A stretch of DNA of 64,000 bases from Adiantum capillus-veneris (GCA_014529385.2 CM043952.1:66218870-66282869); one strand, 5' to 3'; positions 48,882 to 61,304 are shown, numbered from the stretch's first letter. The notes: generated by a model not told the origin, from the sequence alone. Numbers and translations are program-made.

Positions 48882-50400
48882 GCGACTGCTCCCATCCCGC
48901 GTGTGCATCCGTCTTTGGAAACAAGGCATCTTACAATAAATCGGGATCTTCAAGGTCGACAGAGTAGGCAAAGAATCGAGCTTAGTAAATCAAGCTTGAA
49001 ATCTAGAGATTTGCCGAGAGCTCGTTAGGCAAGCCATTGAGAGATTTTGAGCAAATTTTTGAGCAAGCTTGGGGGATTGCAGGCCAAGCAAGGCAGGGGA
49101 AATCAAAGTTTGACCGAGTGGTTGAAATCAGGCAAAAATCTAGCCTTGCAAAGTAGCGAGCTCACAGGCAATTGAAATGAAACCAAAGTAGAGTAATTGG
49201 GCAGCGCTCTAAGAGGTAATTGAGTAGCAATTCAATGCAAAGAAAGCCTCTCTATAGCATTGGCTAAGTTGGAGAGCTCATTTCCATTGCCTATCATCGT
49301 TGCCGACAGCAAAGCAACCCAGATTTCCCATCATCCTTGCCTGCAGCAAAGTAACCATTACTCTCTAGCACTCGCTCGGCAGAGCTGCACAAGTAAAGCC
49401 GTTTCAATTCAACTGCCACCTACATCATCATAGCTACCAGGTCCATGGTGATCATCCACCTACTGGCTCTCCACCTACTGGCTCTCCAAGGCCCACAACC
49501 CCACCGCTTGCAGTAAATACTTTCGACAGAGAATTGAAACTTAATTGTTCAAACTCTCATTCACACACAGTCCAAAGTTCCACGGCCATATTAAAATTCA
49601 AATCTTTGATTATCTAGAATGTGTTCCCACACTTGTGTCGGCCATATGCGAAGTTCTTGTGTATTCCCATGCATTGGTCATTTTTGAACTTCATAAAGAC
49701 TCAGATCATCTCCTTGTTTTAACGGCCATCCCCATTGTTGGTAGCATGAAAAAGATAGGTCCCTCATCACGACTCGGGAGCTCTATTTTTATTTCCTTTC
49801 AAAGAAGGTATCACACATCAGCAACGACCACCCAAGCACAAGGATGTGTGTGAAATGTCCAATTCCAAGATTGTAAAACCCCATATCATATATTTGCACA
49901 TATATATCCTTGAATTTTGCACAACAATGTATGAAGGTGACAATCATGCACAAAATCACAATGAAATGTATGTTTTATCCACCATTTACGGGTTTGGCAC
50001 TTTAGGTGCACTCTATGTGAGAGGACTAGACACTGCCCCAAAGATTTTTGGAGGTAAGACCTTCCTTGCGAGAGCAATTTTTGTGCTAACACCATTTGCA
50101 CGATGTTATGTATGCCAAATCTCCTTTTTTAAGAAGAGATCCAAAAGCAAAGCTATTATTGCGACAAAGCATAGATGAGCTCCAGCATGCAACGGTAGTA
50201 GCAACAACAATAAAGGCAAGAATCCAATGAGAAGAGAAGTAGATATAGTCCAAGAAGAAGAAGAAGCTAAGGACGAAGGGGAAGTTTCTTTCGTTACAGA
50301 TGTACTTTGAAGATCCATTTCTACTCTCTCTAGAGGTATTTTCATCCTGTGTGGATAGTGTCATCCTGTGTGGATAATTGGGCCTTCAGTATGTATTACA
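48882..50400 (+). other. Element G interior with two unidentified frames
   Basis: Open frames 49545-49853 (102 codons) and 49846-50178 (110 codons) overlap slightly. Their composition is protein-like (for example STIYGFGTLGALYVRGL and TAPKIFGGKTFLARAIF), but no retroelement domain is recognised. They could be a captured host-gene fragment or chance frames. Confidence 0.35.
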
Positions 50401-50878
50401 TGCCCAAGGGGAGGGTTGAAAGGTGGGCATGGGAACTCCTTCAACACGTAGTTCAATTTTTGATGTGACACATACTACATATATGTGTGTAGCCATTTGA
50501 AAAGGCACCTGGAGATATGAGCTGCTGAATACTGGCTGTGAGACCTATCCTACATAAACACTTCCTTTTGTATATGAATGATAACATATATATTGTAAAT
50601 GTATTGATGTACATTATAGTTTATTGAGTCTCTCTCTTTCTCTCTCTCTCTCTCTTTATATATATATATATATATATATATAGATAATCCATTTCATTAA
50701 TTCTCTCTTCTCTGTAATCTATATGGACTCTCATGATTTCCCAACTCTTTTCTTACTCATTATTCTCACACACTCACCCATATGTGATGCTTCCATGCCC
50801 TAGCCAGGTCGCTACCATCCACGGATTGATGATTTTGTTGATCCGTTAGAGCTATGCTACAAGGGAGCCAACAACGAC

Positions 50879-51075
50879 ATGTCCTTGTGTCTATTGATGG
50901 TTTGGACAAGCCATATATAAAGTGCAAAAAAAGCACAAATGGAAATAGAGCAATTCGTTTCTGAGATCCGTTTGCCTTTTTACGATTAAAACAAGAACAA
51001 ACTTCAGAAAGATGTTGCACACTTATCATTTATGCTTGTTGCTTCACATACGGTTTACGCAAACCATCAATAGGC
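50879..51075. repeat. Palindromic satellite, right side of the A insertion
   Basis: Continues the array cut at 12654: TGTCTATTGATGG, AAGCACAAATGG, TTTGCCTTTTTACG and AACAAACTTC, then ACCATCAATAGGCAAG. This shows A inserted inside one unit. Confidence 0.75.
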
Positions 51076-51079
51076 AAGT

Positions 51080-51888
51080 AAGCAAGCCAATATGTCTCTC
51101 AAATGATTTTTTCATTTCTTTTTATAGGAATCATCGAAGATGCTTTTGCAAAAGTTTGGATGGAAGCTAAAGTAACTCGAAGGGAGGGGGCGGGGAGCAT
51201 GGAACGTGGACGAGATAGAGAGAGGGAAAGAGATAGATTAAGTGGTAATTTGTTTTCGGGCAAGCAATGTTCGGGAAAAATGTGTCTCAGCTTAATATTG
51301 CCGTTTTCAATTTCAAAAATGCCGGTTGAGGGCAAGCGGGAAAAGAAGAAACTCTGTCTCAAAATTGAGAAAAACAGTGTGAAAACCCAAAAAATAAACC
51401 TAATTTTATAAAATTTCCTCTTCGCATATTCAAGGAAAGGAATTTTGTATGCTTGGAAAAATGGATTTTCCCCAATAGAGGTGTCGATGCGAGATTTTTG
51501 TGTGGGAGGCGAGGATGGTGATGCCTAGAGAGAATGAAAAAAGATAGATGAGGCGAGGGCCTTGACGCATGGAGTGAGAGGAAAAAAATATTTTGTAGGT
51601 CGGTGTCTGTGTTTGTGGCACGCTGATTAAGTAGGTGAGAAGACACGGTAGGCAAGCAGATCAAGGGAGGAGGTGGAAGTCCTTGGATGACGTTGCTATG
51701 AACGGCAGGTCCAGAGGTGCAAGCAACAGTGGTATGGATGATTTTCCCGGATTTCTATTTGCATCGTGAGCAGGACATCGTGAGGGAGAACAAGATGCGC
51801 AAGAGCAGGGCATCATGAGGAACGGCAAGATGCGCTGTTGGAAAATGCACGGCGAGAAAAAATTGTGTGTGCGTGTGTGCGCGCGTGA

Positions 51889-51944
<56 letters not shown>

Positions 51945-52155
51945 AATGGACAAACACAGAGATGCAGCATACATAGGCTTGGGAAGGGAAGCAGTCTATG
52001 AGGCCGAACCTAGGTAGATGGAGATGGCGACAAGCGCGAGAGGTTGATGGCGACACGCCATTTTGATTTTGATTTAGAATTACAAGATTCTCTTGGCATC
52101 ACAATGGGTAATTAATTAATGTTTGCAAAATGGACCCGGTAAATTGAATGGAGAA
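51080..52155. other. Unassigned sequence splitting the satellite
   Basis: About 1.07 kb between two satellite blocks, with a GT/GA compound microsatellite (about 51868-51943) and no coding evidence. The stretch 51100-51180 resembles 62150-62210 (a T-rich run, then TAGGAATC and AAGGATGC-like words), suggesting a dispersed repeat. Confidence 0.45.
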
Positions 52156-52159
52156 TTAC

Positions 52160-52475
52160 CAACTTTTGTATTAAAAAAGCGGTAGCAAAAATAGTAAGAG
52201 GAGAAGCCATTTCTAAAGTCCATTTGTATTTTCTAGGGTGAAAAATTTAAACAGATTTTAGAAATAACTTTCTCCCTAGCTATTTATGCTAATTTCTTTA
52301 CATGTGGCTTGCACAAACCATCAATACGAAAACCATATGCAAAGTAGTAAGCACAAACAAAGGGCAAGCCGTTTCTAAAATAGTTTGCATTTTTAGGGTT
52401 AAAAATGCAAATGAAACTTAGAGACAACTTTCCATATTCTTGTTTGTGTTATCTACATGGCATACAACGAGTCTT
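52160..52475. repeat. Palindromic satellite, further units
   Basis: About two units: AAGCCATTTCTAAAG, AGGGTGAAAAATTTAAA, ACCATCAATACG, CCATATGCAAAGTAG, AAGCCGTTTC, TTTGCATTTTTAGGG and AAAAATGCAAATGAA. More diverged from the main array. Confidence 0.7.
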
Positions 52476-52748
52476 ACCATATATCGAGCGATATTTTCCA
52501 AGCGAACGAAAATCCGAGCAAATATTTATACGACCTCACACCTTCGACCAAGTTCTCAAGCAATGACGAACTGCAAAAAGTGTACGCGAGAGTTTATTTC
52601 AGAGGCACCCTAGTGTGACAAGGGACTTAGAAGCCATTCTAAAATAGGAAAGTAAATGGACCTTTTTGTCTGAAACTCTTCGATGTGTATAAAAATTAAA
52701 AAGAAGTGAGACTCTCTCTCAATGTTAGAAAAAACTCGGGATCTAGTG

Positions 52749-52930
52749 TATTTTAATCGACTAAAATTGTAAAATCTCAGCTAATTTTGAGCTTGTCTTT
52801 AAGAAAACCGGGAAATTTACACAAGTTTCAGTGTAATTACTGGCAAAAGATTTAAATTTTTGCCTAAAATCTGGGAGAAATCCAAGTTTGCCCTCATTTT
52901 CATCGATTAGGGAAAATGTATTTTTCTAGT
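52749..52930. repeat. Dispersed repeat, copy 1 (partner at 60603-60775)
   Basis: Words in common order with 60603-60775: TTAA(T/C)C(G/A)(A/G)CTAAAAT, AAAATCT, GAGCTTG(T/C)(C/T)TTT, a GGGAGAA block, and GAAAA(T/C)G near the end. Same orientation, roughly 75-80% similar by eye. No coding. Confidence 0.6.
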
Positions 52931-52933
52931 CCT

Positions 52934-52935
<2 letters not shown>

Positions 52936-52970
<35 letters not shown>

Positions 52971-53064
52971 AAAAAAAACTCTTTCTCAAAGGGTGTGCGT
53001 CAACGCGTGCGTAGACCTTTTTAGGGAGATTTTTTTTGAAAAAACACATTGAAGAGCTTTAAAA

Positions 53065-53116
<52 letters not shown>
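52936..53116. repeat. Opposed CT and GA microsatellites flanking a hairpin motif
   Basis: CT run 52936-52968, GA run 53070-53116. Between them is a copy of the TTTAGGGAG/CTC hairpin motif (52975-53030, GCGTCAACGCGTGCGTAGACC). The two runs are complementary, so the whole 180-bp segment could fold back. Confidence 0.8.
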
Positions 53117-53119
<3 letters not shown>

Positions 53120-53120
<1 letters not shown>

Positions 53121-54780
53121 GAAGACTATATTCACTAAAACTCCATCCTACCAATCTCTCTCAATCTACTAGGTAGAATCTCACAAGATCCCACCTCCTC
53201 ACATTAGTTGGGAACGTCGTTTGTTGTCTGTCACCTAAAGCTCGAGCTCGTGACCTACAAGGAACGAAGCGTGCATTGAGCTATCTCCCGTAAAGTGAAA
53301 ATACAAGAGACAGAACGAGAGAGATTTGGCCTCCTCCCCCATGCCTTGACTCTACCTGTCCTACCTGCGTGGGTCTCACTATTGCAGGTTGGCAAGAGCT
53401 GCAGACGCAGTCTCTATCATCTTGTCTTATTCGCTCGTACTCATTCCCTGTCCATGCACTGCCCAACCTAGCATCGCGTTGCTTTGAGGCCTACAAGACC
53501 TTAATTACTTTTTATATTAAAAAATCCATTGCTAACTTGCTTCTGCACATGCGCTCCCTCCATGTCCGGTTGCCTACACACGTGTCCTCGTATGACACAA
53601 CCCTCTTTCATTTTCTTTTGCTTTTGTACATTTAGTGAGAAAAATTTCCCCTGGACTTTCCCATTTTCATTTAGATCAACCTGAGCATCTCCTGTTATTC
53701 CCATCAAAAGAAATGGAAAAAAGATTGTAGGGACATACTCACTAGTATTAGAGGGACATATTTGGGTGAATTGTACACAAATTAATTAATTAGACAAGCA
53801 GATTCGTTCTCAGAGTTTTGTGAAACTAAGTAGTCTTGCTGTGACCTAGTTCCCCGTGTCCTGGCTCCCTCCTGTGCCCCAGACACCTCGGATCTTGCAC
53901 CCTCTTTTGGCCATGCTCACTCGCCCTTCCAAGTTCCCACCCTCCGTCTCCTCGCCACTCTTGGAAGCTCTGCCTTAGGCGAGATCCTCTCTCTCTTTTA
54001 CATGCACCTTCGACCTCCTGCATGCTAGAAAGGGGAAGTGCGACACTCAGAAGCAAAATTGGTATGCGCATGCCTGTAGACAACCGCGCACCACACCATC
54101 CTCCGTGACTTGCCATGTCCCCTGAGTGACGTTCAGCTCTGGTCTACAGCACCAACCAGGTTTGCACACCATGCCCAAGTGAGGCATTGTCTCCCCTGCG
54201 CGAGCTTAATCCCTCATTTGTAGCACCGTACCAATGTCGCACGAGCTCATCGGGAGGCCTTTTTCGTCTTGTGATGCCTACCTCTAATATGTTGCACTGT
54301 GCGGCCTGCAAACAAATCACATCGAGCTTCACGCTTCCACCGACAAATCTCTCTCCCTCCACGCGGCAGCTCTACCAAATTATCCCTGATATTTTGATCA
54401 TAAATTCCCAAAATGCCCTTCAAATTTTCCAAAATTCTCAGAATACACCCCTCATTTTGAGATTAAATTTCTCCAAAGAAAGAATAACAATAACTTTTCA
54501 TAAGAAGACTATTGTCTATCAAATACAAGATGCTAAACCTGGAACTTGAGTTGGTTAAGTAGGCTTCGTCGATTTTGCAAGGTAATTAAGCACTCAAAAC
54601 GAAAATTTTAATGGTATTTTAAAATTTTTCACAAATTAGAGAGGTATTTTAGTTGGAAAAGGTGAGACCATTGTCTAACGGGCCTTGTCCTCCTTTCCCT
54701 TTCTTTTTGCATTTCATTAAACTTCTCATTTGTTCAATCCCCAAAAGCATCACCCGAGATACCCTTTAAAACAAACGAAA
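53120..54780. other. Intergenic; GC-richer island without recognised gene
   Basis: 53820-54400 is visibly richer in C and G than its surroundings and has frames of 70-120 codons on both strands, none with a recognised domain. The segments 53640-53740 and 54690-54815 share AAAAAAGATT(G/A)T(A/G)GGGACATA(C/T)TCACT, a ~100-bp direct repeat about 1.08 kb apart that could be a pair of short element ends. Confidence 0.4.
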
Positions 54781-54820
54781 AAAAAAGATTATGGGGACAT
54801 ATTCACTTTGTATTCACTAG

Positions 54821-55245
54821 AGAAAAAAGAGATTGAGCTTTTTTAATATTAAAAAAAAAAGCCTCTAAAGGATCTGCGCCGACGCAGATCCTTTAGGGAG
54901 GCTATTTTTAAAAAACTTCATCTTTTAAAACTCAATCCTTTAACATTGTATTCACTAAAATTCAATCCTTCTAAAGGGTACACTTTATACTCACTACAAT
55001 CCTTAAGGGGAGTTAAGCACGTTGTATTCACTTAAGGGGAGTTAAGCAGCTTGTATTCACTAAAACTCAATCTTTAAGGAGTTAAACACTTTGTATTCAC
55101 TACGAAAAACATAAAGTTTTTTTGTTAAAAAGCTTTGCTAAAGGATCCGAGTCGGAGAAAAAAGATTGAGTTTTTTTAATTATAAAAAAACCCTCCCTAA
55201 AGGATCTACGCCAACTCAAACCCTTTAGAGAGAGTTTTTTTGTGA
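54821..55245. repeat. Direct repeat pair with hairpin motif and short tandem units
   Basis: GAGAAAAAAGA(GA)TTGAG followed by T-run, A-run and CTAAAGGATCT(G/A)CGCC occurs at about 54821 and 55156, ~335 bp apart. The first contains a perfect 14-bp stem (CTAAAGGATCTGCG, 54865-54878; complement 54883-54896) with loop CCGA. Between the copies, TTGTATTCACTAAAACTCAAT-like units recur four or five times (54945-55110). Confidence 0.8.
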
Positions 55246-55249
55246 GACC

Positions 55250-56215
55250 GAAGCCTCTTGCATTGTGCAACCTATGAGGCCTTTGAGCTTGTGGGGACTC
55301 GAAGGGGGCATTGCTATAGGATAGGGTGCAAGTGTGTCTCTATTAGAGGATGTTGCATGGAGATCTCATGCCACAAAGTCTCAAGGGTGTGGGGTTGGGT
55401 AGACTTGTCTTCTTGTTGTTGCTTTTCCTTGTCTCCCCCATATTTTTTATCATACAAGAGGCATCATCTCTCTCGCCTCCTCGTTGAAAGGGTAAATGGA
55501 TGACCTGGCTATTGTTTCTTCACGGGATGTTCTCAGTTTTTCACTTCAGGTGTTCCTTGCTAGGGCAAGGCTCCCTTCTAATAGCCTGTGGTTTTGTCTT
55601 CAAGGTGAGTGTCAGCTCTGATCTTGGAGGATGTTGGTGCTTTTGATTGGCTAGCTTGTGATTCCAGCCTTGGTTGTGGGTTCGGCTCGGTTATTCATGG
55701 TGGTCTCGAGAGACTTTAAGCTCGGAGTGGTCTGCTTTTCTTTGCGGCGATGTAGGTGCTCTTGTCTGGATCTTGTTTAGTTGTTGCCCTTGGTGGTGGC
55801 TTTTGTCAGTCAAGCTATTACGTCGGCTCTATTTGGAGGTTCCCTCTAGGCGAGCAGTTTGTCGATGGAAGGGGCGTCGTCCTGGTGTGTGGCAACTATA
55901 GATGCCTCTACTGGTGATGGAATTTGTGGGCCCCTTCCTCTCGACATGCTATGTACATTAGTATTTTGTTTGTTCCGGGCTGGCTTCTCGTGTTCTAGAT
56001 AGTTTGTTAAGGGTCATCTATGGTCAAATGCTGGTTATCATAGTTGTTTATGTATTTGTCGGTTAGGCCTCCATGTAAAAGGTCATGATCTTATTGTTGT
56101 TCTGTTGTGCTACTACAATGCCATGGCTCATTTTGAGCATCGCTTTTTATGTAATTTTTTTTGCTACTTAATATATATACTACTCACTATTGTGAGTATT
56201 GAAAAAAAAAGTGAA
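55250..56215 (+). other. Possible 3' end of a non-LTR element or processed sequence
   Basis: A GT-rich segment with short frames (55258-55503, 55674-55901) and a terminal stretch ending in A9 at about 56204-56212 after GTGAGTATTG. The composition and A tail suggest a LINE-like 3' end, but no RT block is visible. Confidence 0.25.
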
Positions 56216-56930
56216 TAGTCTCCTCTCTCTTTCTCTCTCTTTGTACTAAATGTAAAAGTGAATACACATTTCTTTTCTAAAGCTCTTGTGCTATAATAAA
56301 AAAATTCCCTCAAAGGGTCTCCATCGGTGCAAGGAGATTTTTTTTAACTATACAATGAGAGAGAGCGAAAGCTAGATTGAATGACTACATCTGTTGTTAA
56401 TGCAACACCCTAAAATATTCACGATAGTCGGCTACTAATAAAGTTGACGCATGAGCAAAGAGTTGAAAAATACTAAGTTCTGCTATAATTAAGCAAAGAG
56501 GTGAAAAATAGTCAAATACATTGCAAAAGTAGGGGGGGAAGGGGGGGTTTTCCTGGAAGGTCAAGCACTAATGCATAGGAAGGCCTACAGACATCATATC
56601 AACAATGTGATTTTCACAAACTTACAAAATTCCTTTGGGGAATAGAAAATCTACGAGGTTTCTTTTATTTTATAGAAAAATACACAAGAAAGAACAAGCT
56701 CAAATGTCAGTCTTGCTAGCACATACCTCTTGCTTAGCATACCCATTCTTAAATTTAACCGTCATCTTTAGGAGATCTAGGAAAAATTTATTTAGTCTCT
56801 CAAGTGAAGAAATGAATGACTTGCAAAAATGAGTGACTTATAAGAACTCTTGGCTATGTGTGTTTTGATAAAGTGCCTCTCATTAACTCGCTCGATTTTA
56901 TCATCACTCTGCTCGGAGTTTGAGATTCCT
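56216..56930. other. Intergenic with another hairpin-motif copy
   Basis: A weaker copy of the hairpin motif is at 56305-56350 (CCCTCAAAGGGTCTCCATCGGTGC). Otherwise nothing is recognised. Confidence 0.45.
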
Positions 56931-56934
56931 CGCA

Positions 56935-57135
56935 TACAACTTGCCCAAACTATCAATAGGTAAGTGTGGTAGCCATTCTCAAGTCTATTTGCATTTTTAT
57001 GTGATAAAAAAAAGTAAATGGACTTTGCATCCTGATTTCCCTCTTGCTATTTTTGCTTGCCACTTTGCATATGGTTTTCCCAAATCATCAATAGACACAA
57101 GAGAAAACCTTATACAAAGTGGCAAACGCATATCT
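56935..57135. repeat. Palindromic satellite, isolated copy
   Basis: CAACTTGCCCAAACTATCAATAG, TTTGCATTTTTATG, TTGCTTGCCACTTTGCATATGG, ATCATCAATAGACACAAG and CAAAGTGGCAAACGCA show one to one and a half units of the 11873-12654 family. Confidence 0.7.
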
Positions 57136-57136
57136 A

Positions 57137-57450
57137 AATTATCATCTAAAACTCTAAACCTAACACGAAATTTAAACGTAAGTGTAAACTCTAAACTTCA
57201 TGCTAAACTTTACATTTAAATTTAAACTTTGAACTTACACTTAAACTCTAAAAAACTTTAAATTTAAATTTAAAGCTAAACCGTAAAACTAAATTTAAAC
57301 TTAAACCTAAACTGTAAAACTCAGTCTTGAACTAACACTAAATTTTAAACTCTAAATTTAACATTAAATTTAAACCTAAATATACATTTAAACTTAAATT
57401 TAATGCTAAACCTAAATAGCACTTAAATTTAACTCCAATTTTTAAACAAA
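57137..57450. repeat. Degenerate CTAAA(C/T)-type low-complexity tract
   Basis: Dozens of irregular CTAAAC, CTAAACC and TTTAAAC words, with a resemblance to the plant telomere heptamer CCCTAAA but almost no perfect heptamers. It could be an old interstitial telomere-like tract or simple-sequence drift. Confidence 0.6.
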
Positions 57451-57584
57451 AAATGGAAAAAATTTGATAACAAAACAGAAACTAAAATTCTAAATTTTAA
57501 ACATAAAAGTAGCCATAAACAACTATAACTAACTAATAAAACAATCTTATAATCCTTGATAATTTAATTAATTTCACTAATCTA

Positions 57585-57696
57585 ACAATGAATCAATGCA
57601 AAATTCTTTCTTTATTATTTTTTGGGAATTTTGTGTGTGTATGTGTTTGTATTCTATTATGTGTTTGCATATCTACACTATGTATGAATAAAGCTG

Positions 57697-57736
<40 letters not shown>

Positions 57737-60600
57737 CTTTGTGCACAACCACACACACACACACATAGGCGAAGCTTACTTGTAGTAAGTTTGGAAAAGA
57801 CAAACTCTATTTCTTCCTATGAATAGCTCAAAATGACCTTGTGCCTTGTTTAAAAAAAACTCCTTTGCGCAGCGTCCATATCATAGTTGATATTAGCGTC
57901 AGTATCATAGTCAATATTTGGCATGCATATATTGCCGCAAATATCAACATCAAAAAAGTGTCCCAAAAAGCATTGTTCTTTTTGTGTCGATAATTTGAAG
58001 AGCTCCTCTCCTCAAAGTTCTTGATTTTTTCAATAGCTACGATCACTTTCTTGCATTCTTGAATAACCTCTTTGAAGCTGGTTGTGATGAGAGGTCGTTT
58101 TCAAAGACTCGCACGTTCCTAGATCTCCAGACTTACATGAAGTAGCAAAAACAGACAATTTACTTGTAGACAATTTACTTGTAGCTTAATAGTTCTTCAC
58201 AATGTTTCCTCCCAAGAGTAGGTCGTTCCTGAAGTACAAAATTGCTTGTATAGGAGTTCTTTTGGCCATACTCACAATAGTGAGTGGATATGCTATTTTA
58301 ACTCAACACAAAGTATATGTACAATGATCCTCAATCACAACTTGAGTCTTGAGGGAACAACCTTTCCACAAATAGGTTACTATGAGTATTAGATTTATGA
58401 AGGAAGTTACATTGGAGGGTCCAATGCATCAAACCTGAGCTGGTTTAGATATCTTAGATCTAGACTCTATAGCTCATATTATTCCATTGGAGAAGAACAC
58501 TCCCCTGATTTGTTCTCTACAACTCATATTATTCCATTGGAAAAGAACACTCCCCCTGATTTCTTGCACAAAATCTATGTACCTAGCTTACAAGAGGACC
58601 GTATGTAAGTTGTGATGGCTCCTAGCTTTCCATAGTTGCTTACAATACTAAGAGCGGGTAATTGGGGTGCAGACGCGGGCAGGTTTGGAAATACAACTAA
58701 CCCAAGCAGTAACTTTTGTGGTGCTTACTAGCATTGAGAATGAAGGCTTGAACAACTTGTTTCCACTCACCAGAGCTCCTCCTTTTCCCAATGGATGTTA
58801 TCACTTCCCTGCTTTACTGGATAACCTCATGAAAGCCAGTAGTAGAGAGGTTTCTTTCGAGACCTATTTCAAATGGCAAAAATGAACAATTTGTGTGTAG
58901 AAAAACAAGGCTCCATACCTGTTTAAAATAGCAAAAGTGGACAATTTACGTGCAGATAAACAGGGCTTGGTTCTTTATAATCTTCTCTCCCAAGATTAGA
59001 TCGTTCTTGTAGAAAATAATCCTCTATGTCTTCTGGATCCATTTGCAGACTTTGCCTCCCATGCCACTTATAGTTGGCAATCTTTGAACAAGTGTGGAAG
59101 ATCTTCGCTTGCCACTTTGCAACCTGAGCACCTATCCACTGATCTGATTCCTCTGGTGAGAATCTTATTGTTGGTAGGAATAGTCCACCCATAGTACCTT
59201 CTATAGGAACATCGTCATCACAAGAGGCCACTGGGGGCTCCATATGTTATTGGTGACCATTCCCCACCTAGATTCTAGCCATTGCTTATGCCACTATTTA
59301 TTGAGGGGGGAGTTGCTTGTATAGGAGTTTTATCACACGAGCTATGCAAAAGCTTTTCAAAAATACCAATTGAGAGGTGGAGGAGCTAATTTTACATAGG
59401 GTAAAGGGGCCAACTTAAGGCCACCCAAACGAGGCGGCAAATTGCTCTCTCTCTGGTGCACTGTTTTCATCTTGGGAGGATGCATTGGAGAGCTCAACAC
59501 AAGAACTATTGGGGAGAGAAGCCATGTTATGAATGATGAGACACAAAGAATGCACGAGGCGAAAAAAAATTCATACATGTCAAAAATAGCCGTGTATCAA
59601 AAGCCAACTAGGGGTAGAAAATGAGCCGATACGCCAACAAGGCTCGATGTCAAGATCCAATGGCGAGGAAGGTTTGATGCGTTGCGATTATTAGTCCAAC
59701 ACCGGCTTCTGGACGTCTCATCATTGGTGAAAAATTGGTTATAGTAATAGGGGCCAACAGGTTCCATGACCCAGTTTTTTATCGTCCCCTTTAGCCTCAT
59801 TCTCCTTTTGAAGAAATTATGTGGACTCCTTGTTGTTATTAGGACACAGGTACATATGTCAAGAAAAATGAGAAAAAAACATGGACCCCAATGAGACAAG
59901 TGTTTTGTTTATATGCAAGTGATTTTCAACGTAGTACTCTTGAGATTTTTTGTGTTTGTGGCAAAACAAAGTGCTTCAATAAAACTTTCAGATCATACAC
60001 AACACCTCCAAGGATGCAAAGCGCCAAGGATGCAAAGCCTTGAAGTTGGACCAATTTTTTTCAGATCACCTCCAAGAATGCAAAGCGCTTGAAGCTGGAC
60101 CAATTTTTTTCCTTGACCAAAGGAACTTTAGATTCACAAGTTTGAAATAGAGCATTGTCCACTTCACACGTCGAGAAAAACTTTCATTCGGTAATATTGC
60201 AATTTGCAAGGTGCTTGAACATTGCCCTCAACCGTGACGGTTGAAGCTCCGCCGAGCCTATTTCAAGTGTGGTATGCAATATGAGAGTGGGAGTGTGTGT
60301 CCTCTTCAAGCTAAGAAAAAAGAAAGTTGATAGAAACTTTTTTGGTGGCAAATCGAACAACACCTATATGAGGTGACACCGTACGTCTGTGAACGCCAAT
60401 AGATCACTTGGTCGGATTAGAATGGATGACCTTGGTCACCAAGGGTGAATGCTCAAACGACCAAGCTAGCTCCTTTGAACAAAGTTGGTAGAAGCTTAAA
60501 TTAGATTAACGCAAATAGGTCTCTATAATCTCAAATAATCTCTATAACATAAGTGAAGAGTGATAGTCCATGTTGGAAGAAGAAAGGGGGGGGGGGGGGG
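57585..60600. other. Intergenic, small repeats, no firm gene
   Basis: Contains GT (57699-57734) and AC (57750-57765) microsatellites, a 50-bp direct duplication (CTCATATTATTCCATTGG at 58473 and 58523), a ~70-bp partial duplication (GGATGCAAAGCG words at 60010-60115) and a G run (60587-60600). The minus frame 59243-58923 (106 codons; CSKIANYKWHGRQSL) is protein-like but was not identified. Confidence 0.4.
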
Positions 60601-60602
60601 TT

Positions 60603-60775
60603 TAATATATTATTAACCAGCTAAAATCGCAAAATCTTGGCTAGATTTCGAGCTTGCTTTTGAAAAGAATAGGTAGAACTCAAATTTTAAAGTGTATACC
60701 GATAAATGCTTGGGAGAATTATAAGTTTTCCATTTTCCTCTCCCGTTAGAGAAAACGGCTTTGACAGAACATGAA
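60603..60775. repeat. Dispersed repeat, copy 2 (partner at 52749-52930)
   Basis: Similar to 52749-52930 in word order and orientation. A minus frame over it has no recognised family. Confidence 0.6.
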
Positions 60776-61304
60776 AATGGAAAGTCAAAAGACTTCAATA
60801 TCTTTCTGTATAAGGGTTTGGCTAGGGTGCGTGCAATGAAATGGGAATTGATTCTACTCTTTAGAATTTGCGGACATGTAAGAGGCCCACCCCACCAAGG
60901 ATTTACAACGGCTTGAGGCACTACAACCACATGTGAAGTGGTTGTGCCTAGTGGCTACAAGGGTTCCAAGGGCAAGACACAAGCGCTATGGCCATTGTGA
61001 GAAGGTTTCCTAAAACAACGCAACGTCTCATAAACCAGAGATTGTACCTTATCGCACCGGAAAATAGAATCCTACGAGGACAACCGGTTGAATATGACAC
61101 AGATTCTAAGCGTCTACTTTGTAAAACAAGGAGACAAAGTAGTTGGAGAACATAGAGGGATGCTGTTGTTGTGAGCCAGTGCTCAAAAAAATTAAATTCA
61201 AAACATACAAGATCCCCTTCAGGGTAGATTTGAATAGGAAATGTTCCAAAATAGCCGGCATTTTTAGCAATTTAACTTTATTTTCCTAAAATTTTCAAGC
61301 AGAT

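Noticed and set aside
53820..54550. Host gene in the GC-richer island
   Set aside because: Frames up to 120 codons exist on both strands, but none has a recognised domain, start context or splice pattern I could support.
55250..56215. Expressed gene with poly-A tail
   Set aside because: Only a short A tract and GT-rich sequence. The frames are short and unmatched, so it is left as a possible retroposed 3' end.
58923..59243. LINE zinc-binding domain on the minus strand
   Set aside because: A Cys/Trp-containing stretch hints at it, but the Cys-His spacing does not fit and no neighbouring RT block was found.
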